64,000 nucleotides of DNA from Thinopyrum elongatum (GCA_011799875.1 CM022298.1:55085792-55149791), one strand, 5' to 3'; shown: positions 32,523 through 45,701, counted from the first letter of the stretch. The notes: generated by a model from the sequence alone, not told the origin. Numbers and translations are program-made.

Positions 32523-34073
32523 GGGGTTCTCAGCTCCCTTTCTATCAGCGATATGTAAGTCAAATTCTTGTAGCAAAAGAACCCACCTAATAAGTCGAGG
32601 TTTAGCATCTTTCTTTTCTATAACATATTTTATAGCAGCGTGATCAGTTTGAACAATCACTTTAGAATCAACAATGTAAGATCTAAATTTGTCACAAGCA
32701 AACACAACTGCTAAAAATTCTTTTTCAGTAGTAGCATAATTGCGTTGGGCACTATCTAGAGTTTTACTAGCATAATGAATAACATTTAATTTCTTATCAA
32801 CTCTTTGTCCTAGAACAGCACCAACAGCATAATCACTAGCATCACACATAATTTCAAAAGGCAAGTTCCAGTCAGGTGGTTGAACAATAGGTGCAGAAAT
32901 TAAGGCTTTCTTAAATGTTTCAAAGGCTTCTGCACAATCATCATCAAAAACAAACGGAACATCCATTTGTAAAAGATTTGTAAGAGGCCTAGAAATTTTA
33001 GAGAAGTCCTTAATAAACCTTCTATAGAAACCAGCATGACCGAGGAAACTACGAATACCTTTGATATCTTTAGGACATGGCATTTTCACAATTGCGTCAA
33101 CCTTCGCTTTATCCACCTCAATACCTTGTTCAAAAATTTTATGTCCCAAGACAATACCTTCATTAACCATAAAGTGGCACTTCTCCCAATTCAAGACAAG
33201 ATTAGTTTGCTCGCATCTCTGCAAAACTCGATCAAGGTTGCTTAAGCAATCATCAAAAGAAGTTCCGTAAACGAAAAAATCATCCATGAAAACCTCAACA
33301 ATCTTTTCACAAAAATCAGAGAATATAGTAGTCATACATCTTTGAAAAGTAGCAAGTGCATTACATAAACCAAAAGGCATATGTCCATAAGCATAAGTTC
33401 CAAAAGGACAAGTAAAGGTGGTTTTCTCTTGATCAGGTTGTAAAACAGGTATTTGAGAAAAACCAGAATATCCATCAAGGAAACAAAATTGTGTGTGCTT
33501 TGATAATCTTTCTAGCATTTGATCAATAAAAGGCAGAGGGTAATGATCTTTTCTAATGGCTTTATTTAATTTTCTAAAATCGATTACCATTCTGTAGCCA
33601 GTAACAATTCTTTGTGGGATAAGTTCATTTTTATCATTAGGAACAACAGTAATACCCCCCTTCTTAGGGACACAATGAACAGGACTTACCCATCTACTAT
33701 CAGCTATAGGATAGATTATACCTACTTCCAGAAGCTTCAATATTTCAGTTCTTACCACTTCTTTCATTTTAGGATTTAAACATCGTTGGTGATCAATAAC
33801 GGGTTTAGCATTAGGTTCCATATTAATTTTATGCTGACAGAGAGTGGGGCTAATGCCCTTTAAATCATCAAGAGTATATCCAATAGCAGCTCGGTGCTTC
33901 TTCAGAACCTTCAATAATCTTTCTTCATGTTCTGAAAGGTTAGCACTAATAATAACAGGATATATCTTTTTCTCATCAAGATAAGCATATTTCAAAGTGT
34001 CTGGTAATTGTTTTAATTCGAACACAGGATCACCTTTAGGTGGAGGAGGACCTCCTAGAGTTTCAATAGGCAA
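32523..34073 (-). pseudogene. G1 reverse transcriptase-RNase H (gypsy pol), 517-codon open frame
   Basis: Long minus-strand open frame. [59 protein letters not shown], and the catalytic box [10 protein letters not shown] (Met263-Asp264-Asp265). The tether and RNase H follow: [19 protein letters not shown] (first Asp about residue 411), [15 protein letters not shown] and [10 protein letters not shown]. These copy the RNA to cDNA and remove the RNA strand. All visible catalytic motifs are intact. The frame ends at RKGAENP, exactly at the G2 insertion, with integrase continuing at 17629 downward. At the 5' side a small deletion shifts the frame from protease (near 34090-34113). Confidence 0.93.
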
Positions 34074-34113
34074 ATTGTGTTTAACAGAGGTCGTTGTTCA
34101 AAGAAAATTTTAT

Positions 34114-35805
34114 CTATTTCATTTCTTCATGTAAATGCATATCATTTTCATGGTCTAGCAAATATTGTTCTAGTGGATCAGTAGGAGGCACAGCAATAGA
34201 GGCAAGACCAATTATTTCATCCTTACTAGACAATTCTTTCTTATGATGTTTTCTACTAAACTTAGAAATATTAAACTCATGGGACTCATCACCAAAACTA
34301 ACACCGACAGTTTGTTTCTCACAATCTATTTTAGCATTAATGGTGTTCAAGAAAGGTCTACCAAAGATAATGGGATAAAAGTCATCTTGTGGCGAACCAA
34401 GAAAAAGAAAATCAGTGGGGTATTTTATTTTCCCACACAAGACTTCAACATCTCTAACAATCCTAAGTGGTGTGATGGTGTCTCTATTAGCAAGTTTAAT
34501 AGTAACATCTATGTCTTCTATTTCAGCGGGTGCTATATCATTCTTAATTTCTTGATATAAGGTAAAAGGAATAGCACTCACGCTAGCACCTATGTCACAT
34601 AAACCATGAAAACAGTGATCTCCTATTTTAACTGAGACAACAGGCATGCCAACAACAGGTCTATGTTTATCTTTTTCATCGGGCTTGGCAATTCTAGCAG
34701 CTTCATCACAGAAGTAAATAACATGCCCATCTATATTTTCAACCAAGAGATCTTTAACCATAGCAACACTAGGTTCTACCTTGATTTGTTCAGCAGGTTT
34801 GGATGCTCTAATATAACTTTTGTTGACCACAGTTGAAACTTTAGCATGTTCCTTTATCCTAACAGGGAAAGGTGGTTTTTCAATATAAGCAGCAGGAACA
34901 ACTGGATCAACATTATAAATAATAGTTTCATCTTTAGCTATTACCGATTCTTTAATTTCTTCTTTAATAGGTGGGTGATATTTAAACCACTTCTCCTTAG
35001 GGAGATGAACATGAGTAGCAAATGATTCACAAAAGGAGGCTACTATCTCAGAGTCAAGTCCATATTTAGTGCTAAACTTTTGAAAACCATCGGTATTCAT
35101 AAAAGATTTAACACAGTCATACTTAAGCTTAATACCTAGCTCTTTACCTTCGTCGAGTTCCCAATCTTTAGAGCTGCGTTTAATTCTTTCTAAAAGATCC
35201 CACCTGAATTCAATAGTCTTCTTCATAAAGGAACTAGTACAAGAAGTATCAAGCATGGATTGATCATCATTAGAAAGCCGAGCATAAAAATTCTGAATAA
35301 TAATTTCTCTTGAGAGCTCATGATTGGCGCATGAATATAACATTGACTTAAGCCTCCCCCAAGCTAGAGTGATACTTTCTCCTTCCCGAGGCCAAAAATT
35401 ATATTTATAATTCCGATCACGATGAACTAGATGCATAGGATAAATATTTTGGTGAAATTCCAATTTCAATCGATTCCAATTCTAGGATCCAATATCATCG
35501 CATAGCCTATACCATGCCAATGCTTTTCCCTTCAAAGATAAAGGGAAAACCTTCTTCTTAGCTTCATCTCCGGGTAAGCCTGCAAGCTTAAATAATCCAC
35601 AAATTTCATCCACATATATCAAGTGCATATCGGGATGTTTGGTTCCATCTCCTGAATAAGGATTAGTTAGCAGTTGTTCTATCATACCCGAAGGAATTTC
35701 ATAACCAATATTTTCAGTAGGTGCAGTAGGTTGAGGGGTAACTAATTGTGGTTCCGGTCGAGGTGAAGATAGCCCAAACAAACCCCTCAAAGGATTGTTC
35801 TCCAT
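34114..35805 (-). pseudogene. G1 gag-protease, one stop codon
   Basis: The start ATG at 35803-35805 gives MENNPLRGLFGLSSPRPEP. The gag core is IYVDEICGLFKLAGLPGDEA and KGKALAWYRLCDD, a TAG near 35479, then NYKYNFWPREGESITLAWGR and CVKSFMNTDGF. The aspartic protease motif is GLCDIGASVSAIPFTLY (Asp about residue 292 of the second frame), and the second motif is IIFGRPFLNTINAKID. It encodes the capsid and the processing enzyme. With a single internal stop over ~560 codons it is the best preserved gag in the window. It is followed by a frameshift before RT. Confidence 0.9.
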
Positions 35806-35883
35806 AGTAACAAGTGACAATAAATTTCAGCACGTAGTAATAATTTTTCCTTACCGATTTCCACTTACCAAGAGCGCTTCACT

Positions 35884-35901
35884 CCCCGGCAACGGCGCCA
35901 G
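35884..35901 (-). promoter_or_regulatory. G1 primer-binding site
   Basis: On the minus strand TGGCGCCGTTGCCGGGG lies about 10 nt inside the 5' LTR end. tRNA-Asp-type, as in G2. Confidence 0.85.
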
Positions 35902-35911
35902 AAAAGAGCCT

Positions 35912-37430
35912 TGATGACCCACAAGTATAGGGGATCAATTGTATTCCTTTCAATAAGTAAGAGTGTCGAACCCAACGAGGTGTAGAAGGAAATGACAAGT
36001 AGTTTTCAGCAAGGTATTCTCTGCAAGCGCTGAAATTATAAGTAACGAGTAGTTTGATAGCAAGATAATTTGTAACGAGCAAGTAACGGTAACGGTAGCA
36101 AAATTACAACAAGGTAGACCAATCCTTTTGAGGCAAAGGACAGGCCAAAGTCGTCTCTTATGATAAGCAAAGTGTTCTTGAGGGTACACGGGAATTTCAT
36201 CTAGTCACTTTCATCATGTTGGTTTGATTTGTGTTCGCTACTTTGATAATTTGATATGTGGGTGGACCGGTGCGTAGGTGCTGTTCTTACTTGAACAAGC
36301 CTCCTACTTATGATTAACCCCCTCGCAAGCATCCGCAACTATGAGAAAAGTATTAAGAATAAATCTAACCATAGCATTAAACTTTTAGATCCAAATCAAT
36401 CCCTTACGAAGTAGTGCATAAACTAGGGTTTAAGCTTCTATCACTCTGGCAACCCATTATCAAATAACTACTCCACAATTCATTCCCTTAGGCCCAAATA
36501 TGGTGAAGTGTCATGTAGTCGACGTTCACATGACACCACTATGGGAATCACAACATGCATACTATCAAAATATCGAACACATATCAAGTTCACATGATTA
36601 CTTGCAACAAGATTTCTCCTGTGACCTCAAGAACAAAAGTAACAACTCACAAATGATAATCATGCTCAAGATCAGAGGGGTATTAAATAGCATAATGGAT
36701 CTGAACATATAATCTTCCACCAAATAAACCATATAGTAATCAACTACAAGATGTAATCAACACTACTAGTCACCCACAAGCACCAATCTAAGGTTCCGGT
36801 ACAAAGATTGAACACAAGAGATAAACTAGGGTTTGAGAGGAGATGGTGTTGTTGAAGATGTTGATGGAGATTGCCCTCCCTAAGATGGGAGAGTTGTTGG
36901 TGATGATGATGACGATCATTTCCCCCTCCGGAAGGGAAGTTCCCCCGGCGGAATTGCTCCACCGAAGGGCAAAAGTGCTCCTACCCAAGTTCCACCTCGA
37001 GACGGCGGTGCTTCATCCCGAAAGTCCTCTCCTTATATTTTTCTAGGTCAAAATGACTTATATACCAGAAGAGGGGTACCGAAGGTGGGCCGAGGAGGGC
37101 ACAACCCACCAGGGCGCGCCTGGGCTCCCAGGCGCGCCCAGGTGGGTTGTGCCCACCTGGTGGGCCCCCTCTGGTACTTATTTGCTCCAATAATTCTTAT
37201 ATATTCCATAAAAATTCTCCATGAAGTTTTAGCTCATTTGGAGTTGTGCAGAATAGGTGGCCTGACGTAGCTTTTTCTGGTCCAGAATTCCAGCTGCTGG
37301 TATTCTCCCTCTTTGTGTGAACCTTGCATATTATGAGAGAAAAGGCATTAGAATTACTCCAAAAAGCATTATTATACATAAAAACAATGTAAATAACAAT
37401 AGGAAAACATGATGCAAAATGGACGTATCA
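35912..37430 (-). mobile_element. G1 5' LTR (1519 bp), gypsy
   Basis: On the minus strand it runs TGATACGTCCATTTTGCATC (starting at 37430) to CTTGTGGGTCATCA (35912). Same family as the G4 LTRs (1521 bp). It holds a 27-bp-arm palindrome (37097-37123/37128-37154) and a TATATAAG box (37057-37064). The flanking 5-mer ATAAG (37431-37435) has no partner because the G1 3' end is lost. Confidence 0.92.
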
Positions 37431-37567
37431 ATAAGGACGTTGCCGGCTTGGTCCGAGGTTTTTAGACTGGGGGCAGCAACTTTCTGGCCTTTTTCAGTGG
37501 ACGTACAGCTTGGGAGGAAACTGGGCGGCTGAGCTGATCGCCTCGTCCTTGTGCACCTTCTGGTGCT
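37431..37567 (-). pseudogene. Spacer of older sequence between G1 and G4: tail of Transposase_28-like pseudogene
   Basis: 137 bp that continue past G4 at 57424. Minus-strand reading gives DEAISSAAQFPPKLYVH and a basic segment (NLGPSRQRP), compatible with a disordered C-terminus of the minus-strand protein seen at 57500-58990. Its last five bases (GTGCT, 37563-37567) are the G4 target duplication. Confidence 0.5.
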
Positions 37568-39010
37568 TGATATGTCCATTTTGCATCATGTTTTCCTACT
37601 GTTATTTATAATGTTTTTAGCCAATATAAGACTTTGTAGTGTCATTCTAATGCCTTTTCTCTCTTAATTTGCAATATCTACATGAAGAGAGAGATTGCCG
37701 GCAGCTGGAATTCTAGGCCTGAAAAACCTATGTCAGAGATACCTATTCTTCACATCTCCAAATGAGCTGAAATTTAACGGAGAATTAATTTGGAATAAAT
37801 AAAAAATACTGGAAGAAAGAAATAGCAGAGGGGGCCACCCAGGTGCCCACGAGGCACCAGGGCGCGCCCTTGTGCTTGTGGGGCCCCTGGCCAGCCTCCA
37901 GTGCCCATCTTCTGGTATATAAGCCCATTTACCCTAGAAACAATAAGGAGAGGACTTTCGGGATGAAGCGCCGCCGTCTCGAGGCGAAACCTAGGAAAGA
38001 GCACTTTTCCTCTCTGGCGGAGCGATTCCGCCAGGGATACTTCCCTCCGAGAGGGGGGAAATCGAAGCCATTGTCATCACCAACCACCCTCTCATATTGG
38101 GACGACCAATCTTCATCAACATCTTCACCAGCACCAACTCTTCTCAAACCCTAGTTCATCTCTTTTATTCAATCTTTGTATCAAAACCTTAGATTGGTAC
38201 CTGTGGGTTGCTAGTAGTGTTGATTACATCTTGTAGTTGATGCTAGTTGGTTTATTTGGTGGAAGATTAAATGTTCAGATCCTTTATGCTATTCAATACT
38301 CCTCTAATCTTGGATATGAATATGATTTGTGAGTAGTTACTTTTGTACTTGAGGACATCTGAATTTGGTATTCGTTCGATATTTTGATGATATGTATGTT
38401 GTTGATTCCCTTAGTGGTGTTATGTGAACGTCGACTACATGGCACTTCACCATCTTTGGGCCTAAGGGAATGCATTGTGGAGTAGTAATTAGATGATGGA
38501 TTGCTAGAGTGCTAGAAGCTTGAACCCTAGTTTATGCGCTATTTTGTAAGGGGCTGATTTGGATCCATATGTTTCATGTTATGGTTAGATTTATCTTAAT
38601 TCTTCTTTCGTAGTTGTGGATGCATGCGAGAGGGGGTAATCATAAGTGGGAGGCTTGTTCAAGTAAGAACATCTCCCAAGCACCGGTCCACCCACGTATC
38701 AAATTATCAAAGTAGCGAACGCGAATCAAACAAACATGATGAAAGTGACTAGATGAAATTCCCGTGTGTCCTCAAGAACACTTTACTTATTATAAGAGAC
38801 TGTTCTAGCCTGTCCTTTGCTACAAAAATAATTGGGCTACCTTGTTGTACTATTGTTAACATTACTATTTATTGCTCATTACAAATTTTCTTGCTATCAA
38901 ACTATCTGTTACAGACAATTTCAGTGCCTGCAGAAAATACCTTGGTGAAAACCGCTTGTCATTTCCTTCTGCTCCTCGTTGGGTTAGACACTCTTCCTTA
39001 CCGAAAGGAC
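37568..39010 (+). mobile_element. G4 5' LTR, main part (finishes at 47416-47442 after C2)
   Basis: The first 1443 bp are here. The LTR resumes after the TAAGA duplication with TTGATCCCCTATACTTGTGG and ends at 47442. TATATAAG lies at 37916-37923, with the GGGGGCCACCCAGGTGCCCA block upstream (37829-37848). The start is TGATATG rather than the TGATACG of the 3' LTR, a C-to-T change. Confidence 0.93.
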
Positions 39011-39015
39011 TAAGA

Positions 39016-40643
39016 TGATGGAAATATGCCCTAGAGGCAATAATAAAATGGTTATTATTATATTTCCTTAATCATGATAAAGGTTCATTATTAATGCTAG
39101 AATTGTATTGACCGGAAACTTAAATACATGTGTGGATATATAAACAAATACCGTGTCCCTAGTGAGCCTCTACTAGACTAGCTCATTGATCAAAAGATGG
39201 TTCAGGTTTCCTAACCATAGACATGAGTTGTCATTTGATAACGGGATCACATCATTAGTTGAATGATGTGATTGACAAGACCCATCCGTTAGCTTAGCAT
39301 ATGATCGTTCAGTTTATTGCTACTGCTTTCTTGAATGTCAAATACATGTTCCTTCGACCATGAGATCATGCAACTCCCAGATACCGGAGAAATACCTTGT
39401 GTGCTATCAAACGTTATAACGTAACTGGGTGATCATAAAGGTGCTCTACAGGTATTTCCGAAGGTGTTTGTTGAGTTGGCATGGATCGAGATTGGGATTT
39501 GTCACTCCGAGTATCGGAGAGGTATCTCTGGGCCCTCTCGGTAATACACATCATAACAAGCTTGCAAGCAAAATGACTAAGGAGTTAGTTATGAGATGAT
39601 GTATTACGGAACGACTAAAGAGACTTGCTGGTAACGAGATTGAACTAGGTATAAAGATACCGATGATCAAATCTCGGGCAAGTAACATACCGACAGACAA
39701 AGGGAATTACGTATGTTGTCATAACGGTTCGACCGATAAAGATCTTCGTAGAATATGTAGGAACCAATATGGGTATCCAAGTTCCGCTATTGGTTATTTA
39801 CCGTAGAGGTGTCTCGGTCATGTCTACATAGTTCTCGAACCCGTAGGGTCCGCATGCTTAACGTTCGTTGATGATGTAATATTATATGAGTTATGTATGT
39901 TGGTGACCGAATGTTGTTCGGAGTCACGGATGAGATCACAGACATGACGAGGAGCTCCGACATGGTCCGAAGGTAAAGATTAATATATGGGATAATAGTG
40001 TTTGGTCTTCGGAAGGGTTCCGGAATTCACCGGAAGGGGTTTCAGATGTTTCCCTAAATGTTCGGGTACGAGAACACTTTATTTGGGCCAGGGGATAAAG
40101 CCCATGAGGTTTTTGGAAAGTGCAAAAGGAAGTTTTGTGGAGGCCAGGGGCCAGACGCCAGGGACCCTGGCTTCTGGATCCAGACGCCAGGGACCCTGGC
40201 TTCTCGTCCTGGAGTCCGAGAAGGACTCTTGCCTTTCGGGCAAAACCGACTTTGAAGAGGCTTTTACTCCAAGTTTCGACCCCAGGGCTCAACATATAAA
40301 TAGAGGGGCAGGGCTAGCACCCAAGAGACATCAAGATTCACCAAGCCGTGTGCCGGCAACCCCGTCCCCTCTAGTTTATCCTCCATCATAGTTTCTGTTG
40401 TGCTTGGCGAAGCCCTGCGGAGATTGTTCTTCACCACCACCGTCACCACGCCGTCGTGCTGCCGGAACTCATCTACTACTTCATCTCTCTTGCTGGATCA
40501 AGAAGGCGAAGACGTCATCGAGCTAAATGTGCGCTGAATGTGGAGGTGCCGTATGTTCGGTACTTGATCAGGATGGATCGTGAAGGTGTACGACTACATC
40601 AACCGCGTTGATAAACTCTCCGCTTTGCAATCTTCAAGGGTAT
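39016..40643 (+). mobile_element. C2 5' LTR, missing its 3' end
   Basis: TGATGGAAATATGCCCTAGA onward, collinear with 45702-47320. TATAAATA lies at 40295-40302. After CTTCAAGGGTAT it jumps straight to the leader sequence TGCGTAGATGATATG, so the expected CTTTCCCCTC...TTTCCCAACA end and the PBS are absent. Confidence 0.9.
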
Positions 40644-41899
40644 ATGCGTAGATGATATGTATGAGTAGAACACAAAGGAGTTGTGGGCGGTGATGTTCAT
40701 ACTGTTTGCCACCAACGTATTATTTTGATTCGGCGGAATTGTGGGATGAAGCGGCCCGGACCAACCTTACATGTCAACGCACATGAGACCGGTTCCACTG
40801 ACTACCTTGCAACTTGTTTTGCATAGAGGTGGCTGGCGGGTGTCTGTTTCTCCTACTTTATTTGAATCAAATTTGACTATGGCTGGTCCTTGAAGAAGGT
40901 TAAAACAGCAAACATGATAAATCACCGTTGTGGTTTTTGCGTAGGTAAGAACGGTTCTTGCTAGAAGCCCGTAGCAGCCACGTAAAACTTGCAACAACAA
41001 AGTAGAGGACGTCTAACTTGTTTTTGCAGGGGCATGTTGTGATATGATATGGTCAAGACGTGATGTGATATACGTTGTTGTATGAGATGATCATGTTTTG
41101 TAATATCGACAACCGGCAGGAGCATTAGGGTTGTCTCTTAATTATTGTATGAAATGCAAGAACTATGTAATTGATTTACTTTATCACTATGCGTTAGCAA
41201 CAGTTGTAGAAGCAATAGTTGGCGAGACGACCCCGACGCAATGATGGAGATCAAGGTGTCGAGCCAGTGACGATGGAGATCATGCCGATGCTTTGGAGAT
41301 GGAGATCAAAAGCACAAGATGATGATGGCCATATCATGTCACATATTTTGATTGCATGTGATGTTTATCCTTTATGCATCTTATTTTGCTTAGAACGACG
41401 GTAGCATTATAAGATGATCCCTTCACTTAATTTCAAGATAAAAGTGTTCTCCCCGAGTATGCACCGTTGCTAAAGTTCGTCGTTTCGAAGCACCTCGTGA
41501 TGATCGGGTGTGATAGACTCTACGTTCACATACAATGGGTGTAAGCCAGATATACAAACGCGGAATACTTGGGTTAAACTTGACGAGCCTAGCATGTACA
41601 GACATGGTCTCAGAACACTGGAGACCGAAAGGTCGAACATGAGTCATATACTAGATATGATCAACATGAAGATGTTCACCATTAATGACTACCCCATCTC
41701 ACATGTTGATCGGACATGGGTTAGTTGCTTTGGATCATGTATCACTTAGACAACTTGAGGAATGTTGATTTAAGTGGGAGTTCATTACTAATTTAATTAT
41801 TTGAACTAAAATTTATCATGAACATAGTCAAAAATGTCTTTGCAAATTATGTCATAGATCAATAGCTCGCGATGTAGCTCCCCTATTTTTGATGCGTTC
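40644..41899 (+). other. C2 untranslated leader
   Basis: About 1.25 kb typical of Angela leaders (GAGTAGAACACAAAGGAGTT, GATGAAGCGGCCCGGACC, CTAACTTGTTTTTGCAGGG, GATGATCGGGTGTGATAGA). No gene; the short ORFs are spurious. In intact elements this region follows the PBS and probably contains packaging signals. Confidence 0.8.
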
Positions 41900-42905
41900 C
41901 TAGAGAAAACTAAGTTGAAAGATGATGGTAGCAATAATGCAGACTAGGTCCATGATCTGAGGATTATCCTCATTGTTGCACAAAAGAATTATGTCCTTGA
42001 TGCACCTCTAGGTGACAGACCTGCTGCATGAGCTGATGCAGACATTATGAATGTTTGGCAAGCTTGATCTGATGACTACTTGATAGTTTATTGCGCCTTT
42101 CTTTACGACTTAGAATCGGGGCTCCGAAGATGTTTTGAACGTCATGGAACATATGAGATGTTCCAAGAGCTGAAATTGGTATTTCAGGCTCATGCCCGTG
42201 TTGAAGAGGTATGAGACCTCTGACAAATACTTTGCCTACAAGATGGAGAAGAATAGCTCAGCCAGTGAGCATGTGCTCAGAATGTCTGGGTACTACAATC
42301 GCTTGAATCAAGTGGGAGTTAATCTTCCAGATAAGATATTGGTTGACAGATTTCTCCAGTCACTGTCAACAAGCTACTAGAGCTTTGTGATGAACTATAA
42401 TATGCAAGGGATGACGAAAACGATTCCCAAGCTCTTCGCGATGCTGAAATCGGTGGAGGTAGAAATCAAGAAAGAGCATCAAGTGTTGATGGTTAACAAG
42501 GCCACTAGTTTTAAGAAAAAGGGCAAGGGAAAGAAAGGGAACTTCAAGAAGAACGGCAAGCAAGATGCCGCTCCCATGAAGAAACCCAAAGCTGGACCCA
42601 AGCCTGAAACTGAGTGCTTATACTGCAAAGGAAATGGTCACTGGAAGCCGAACTGCCCCAAATACTTGGCGGATAAGAAGGATGGCAAAGTGAACAAAGG
42701 TATATTTGATGTACATGTTATTGATGTGTACCTTACTAGTGTTCGTAGTAGCCCCTGGGTATTTGATACCGGTTCAGTTGCTAAGATTAGTAACTCGAAA
42801 CAGGAGTTGCAGAGACCAGTTAAGGGCGAGGTGACAATGTGTGTTGGAAGTTATTCCAAGGTTGATTCAATCACCATCGCACACTCCATCTACCTTCGGG
42901 ATTAG
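41900..42905 (+). pseudogene. C2 gag-protease (copia)
   Basis: Fragments read YEMFQELKLVFQAHARV, KMEKNSSASEHVLRMSGYYN and YNMQGMTKTIPKLFAMLKSV, then a basic tract, a CCHC knuckle (CLYCKGNGHWKPNCPKYL) and the protease motif WVFDTGSVAKI. It differs from C1 by a Trp in the knuckle and Lys after the protease loop. Stops occur near 42070, 42220 and 42378. It overlaps the next ORF by a frame change near 42905. Confidence 0.88.
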
Positions 42906-42907
42906 TA

Positions 42908-45432
42908 TTGAACCTAAATAAATGTTATTTGGTGTTTGCGTTAAGCATGAATGTGATTAGATCATGTTTATTGCAATACAGTTATTCATTTAAGTCAGAG
43001 AATAATTGTTGTTCTGTTTACATGAATAAAACCTTCTATTGTCATACACCCAATGTAAATGGTTTGTTGAATCTCGATCGTAGTGATACACATATTCATA
43101 ATATTGATGCCAACAGATACAAAGTTGATAATGATAGTGCAACATACTTGTGGCACTGCCGTTTAGGTCATATTGGTGTAAAGCGCATGAAGAAACTCCA
43201 TGCGGATGGACTTTTGGAATCACTTGATTATGAATCATTAGATACTTGCGAAACATGCCTCATGGGTAAGATGACTAAAACTCCCTTCTCCAGAACAATG
43301 GAGCGAGCTAATGACTTATTGGAAATAATACATATCGATGTATGTGGTCCGATGAGTGTTGAAGCACGCGGTGGGAATCATTATTTTCTCACCTTCACAG
43401 ATGATTTGAGTAGGTATGGGTATATCTACTTGATGAAACTCAAGTATGAAACGTTTGAAAAGTTCAACGAATTTCAGAGTGAAGTGGAGAATCATCCTAA
43501 CAAGAAAATAAAGTTTCTACGATCTGATCGTAGAGGCGAATATTTGAGTTATGAGTTTGGCCTTCATTTAAAACAATGTGGAATAGTTTCACAACTCACG
43601 CCACCTGGAACACCACAGCGTAATGGTGTGTCCGAACGTCGTAACCGTACTTTATTAGATATGGTGCGTTCTATGATGTCTGCTACCGATTTGCCACTAT
43701 CATTTTGGAGTTATGCATTAGAGACAGCCGCATTCATGTTAAATAGGGCACTGTCTAAATCCATTGAGATGACACCATATGAACTGTGGTTTGGCAAGAA
43801 ACCTAAGCTGTCGTTTCTTAAAGTTTGGGGATGCGACACTTATGTCAAAAGGCTTCAGCCTGATAAGCTCAAACCCAAATCGGAGAAGTGCATCTTCATA
43901 GGATACCCTAAGGAAACTATTGGGTACACCTTCTACCACAGATCCGAAGGCAAGATCTTTGTTGCTAAGAATGGCTCATTTCTAAAGGAGTTTCTCTCAA
44001 AAAAAGTGAGTGTGTGGAAATTAGAACTTGATGAGGTAGTTGTACCTTCTCTCGAATTGGAAAGTAGTACATTAGAGAAAGCCGTTCCCGTGATGACTAC
44101 ACCAACCAGAGAGGAAGCAAATGATGATGCTCATGAAACTTCAGATCAAGTTACTACTAAACCTCGTAGGTCGACCAGAACACGTTCCGCACCAGAGTGG
44201 TACGACAATCCTGTCTTGGAAGTCATGTTGTTGGACAACAGCGAACCTACGAACTATGAAGAAACTATGATGAGCCCAGATTCTGAAAAATGGCTTGAGG
44301 CCATGAAATCTGAGGTAGGATCCATGCATGAGAACCAAGTATGGACTTTGGTGGATTTGCCCGATGATCGGCAAGCCATAAAGAAAAAATGGATCTTTAA
44401 GAGGAAGACAGACGCTGACGGTGATATCACTGTCTACAAAGCTCGACTTGTTGCAATAGGTTTTCGACAAGTTCAAGGGGTTGACTATGATGAGACTTTC
44501 TCACCTCGTAGCGATGCTTAAGTCTGTCCAAATCATGTTAGCAATTGCCGCATTTTATGATTATGAAATCTAGCAAATGGATGTAAAAAAAAATTGCATT
44601 CCTTAACGGGTTTCTTGTGGAAGAGTTGTATATGATGCAACCAGAAGTTTTTGTCGATCCTGAAGGTGCTAACAAAGTGTGCAAGCTCCAGGGATCCATC
44701 TATGGACTGGTGCAAGCATCTCAAAGTTGGTATATATGCTTTGATGAGGTGATCAAAGCATATGGTTTTATACAGACTTACGATGAAGCCTGTATTTACA
44801 AGAAAGTGAGTGGGAGCTTTGTAGAGTTTCTAATATTATATGTGGATGACATATTGCTGATTGGAAATGATATAGAACTTCTGGATAGCATAAAAGGATA
44901 CTTGAATAAGAACTTTTCAATGAAAGACCTCGGTGAAGTTGCTTACATATTGGCCAACAGGATCTATAGGGATAGATCAAGACGCTTGATAAGACTTTCA
45001 ATGAGTACATACCTTGACAAGATTTTGAAGGAGTTCAAAATGGATCAGTCAAAGGAGTTCTTGCCTGTATTGTAAGGTGTGAAGTTGAGTAAAGACTCAA
45101 AAGGCTCGACCACTGCAGAAGATAGATAGAGAATGAAAGTCATTCACTATGCCTCAGCCATAGGTTCTATAATGTATGCCATGTTGTGTATCGGACCTGA
45201 TGTGTGCCTTGCCATAATTTTGGCAGGGAGGTACAATAGTGATCCAGGAGTGGATCGCTGGGCAGCGGTCAAAATTATCCTGAGGTACCTAAAGAGAACT
45301 AAGGAAATGTTTCTCGGTTATGGAGGTGATAAAGAGTTCGTCGTAAAGGGTTACGTCGATGCAAGCTTTGACACTAATCTCGATGACTCTGAGTCTCAAT
45401 CTGGATACGTATTGAATGTGGGAGCAAATTAG
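42908..45432 (+). pseudogene. C2 integrase-RT-RNase H (copia pol)
   Basis: A 537-codon open frame (42908-44521) carries the integrase finger (LWHCRLGHIGVKRMKKLH ... CETCLMGK), DDE residues in IDVCGPM, RSDRRGEYLS and GVSERRNRT, the integrase C-terminal KLSFLKVWGCDTYVK region, and RT start WIFKRKTDADGDITVYK. A frameshift near 44516 and others near 44590 break RT. 44617-45075 resumes with LYMMQPEVFVDPEGANK, the intact catalytic box LYVDDILLIGND (44839-44850) and MKDLGEVAYILANRIYRD. The RNase H part (HYASAIGSIMYAML, YLKRTKEMFLGYGGDK, GYVDASFDTN) stops at VGAN. The same RNase H segment is missing as in C1. Confidence 0.92.
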
Positions 45433-45556
45433 CTAGAGTAGTTCTTTGTAGAGCATTGTAGACATAGTTATTTGCAAAGTACACACGGATCTGAATGTTG
45501 CAGACCCATTGACTAAACTTCTCTCACAAGCAAAACATGATCACACCTGAGTAATC

Positions 45557-45690
45557 TTTGGGTGTTAATCACATGGTGATGTGCACTAGATTATTGACTC
45601 TAGTAAACTCTTTGGGTGTTAGTCACATGGCGATGTGAACTATAGGTGTTAATCACATGGCGATGTGAACTAGATTATTGATTCTAGTGC
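45557..45690 (+). repeat. C2 pre-PPT array: three TCACATGGCGATGTGA units
   Basis: Three copies (near 45561-45587, 45613-45641, 45645-45671), versus four in C1. The first has point changes (CATGGTGATGTGCAC). Confidence 0.85.
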
Positions 45691-45701
45691 AAGTGGGAGA
45701 C

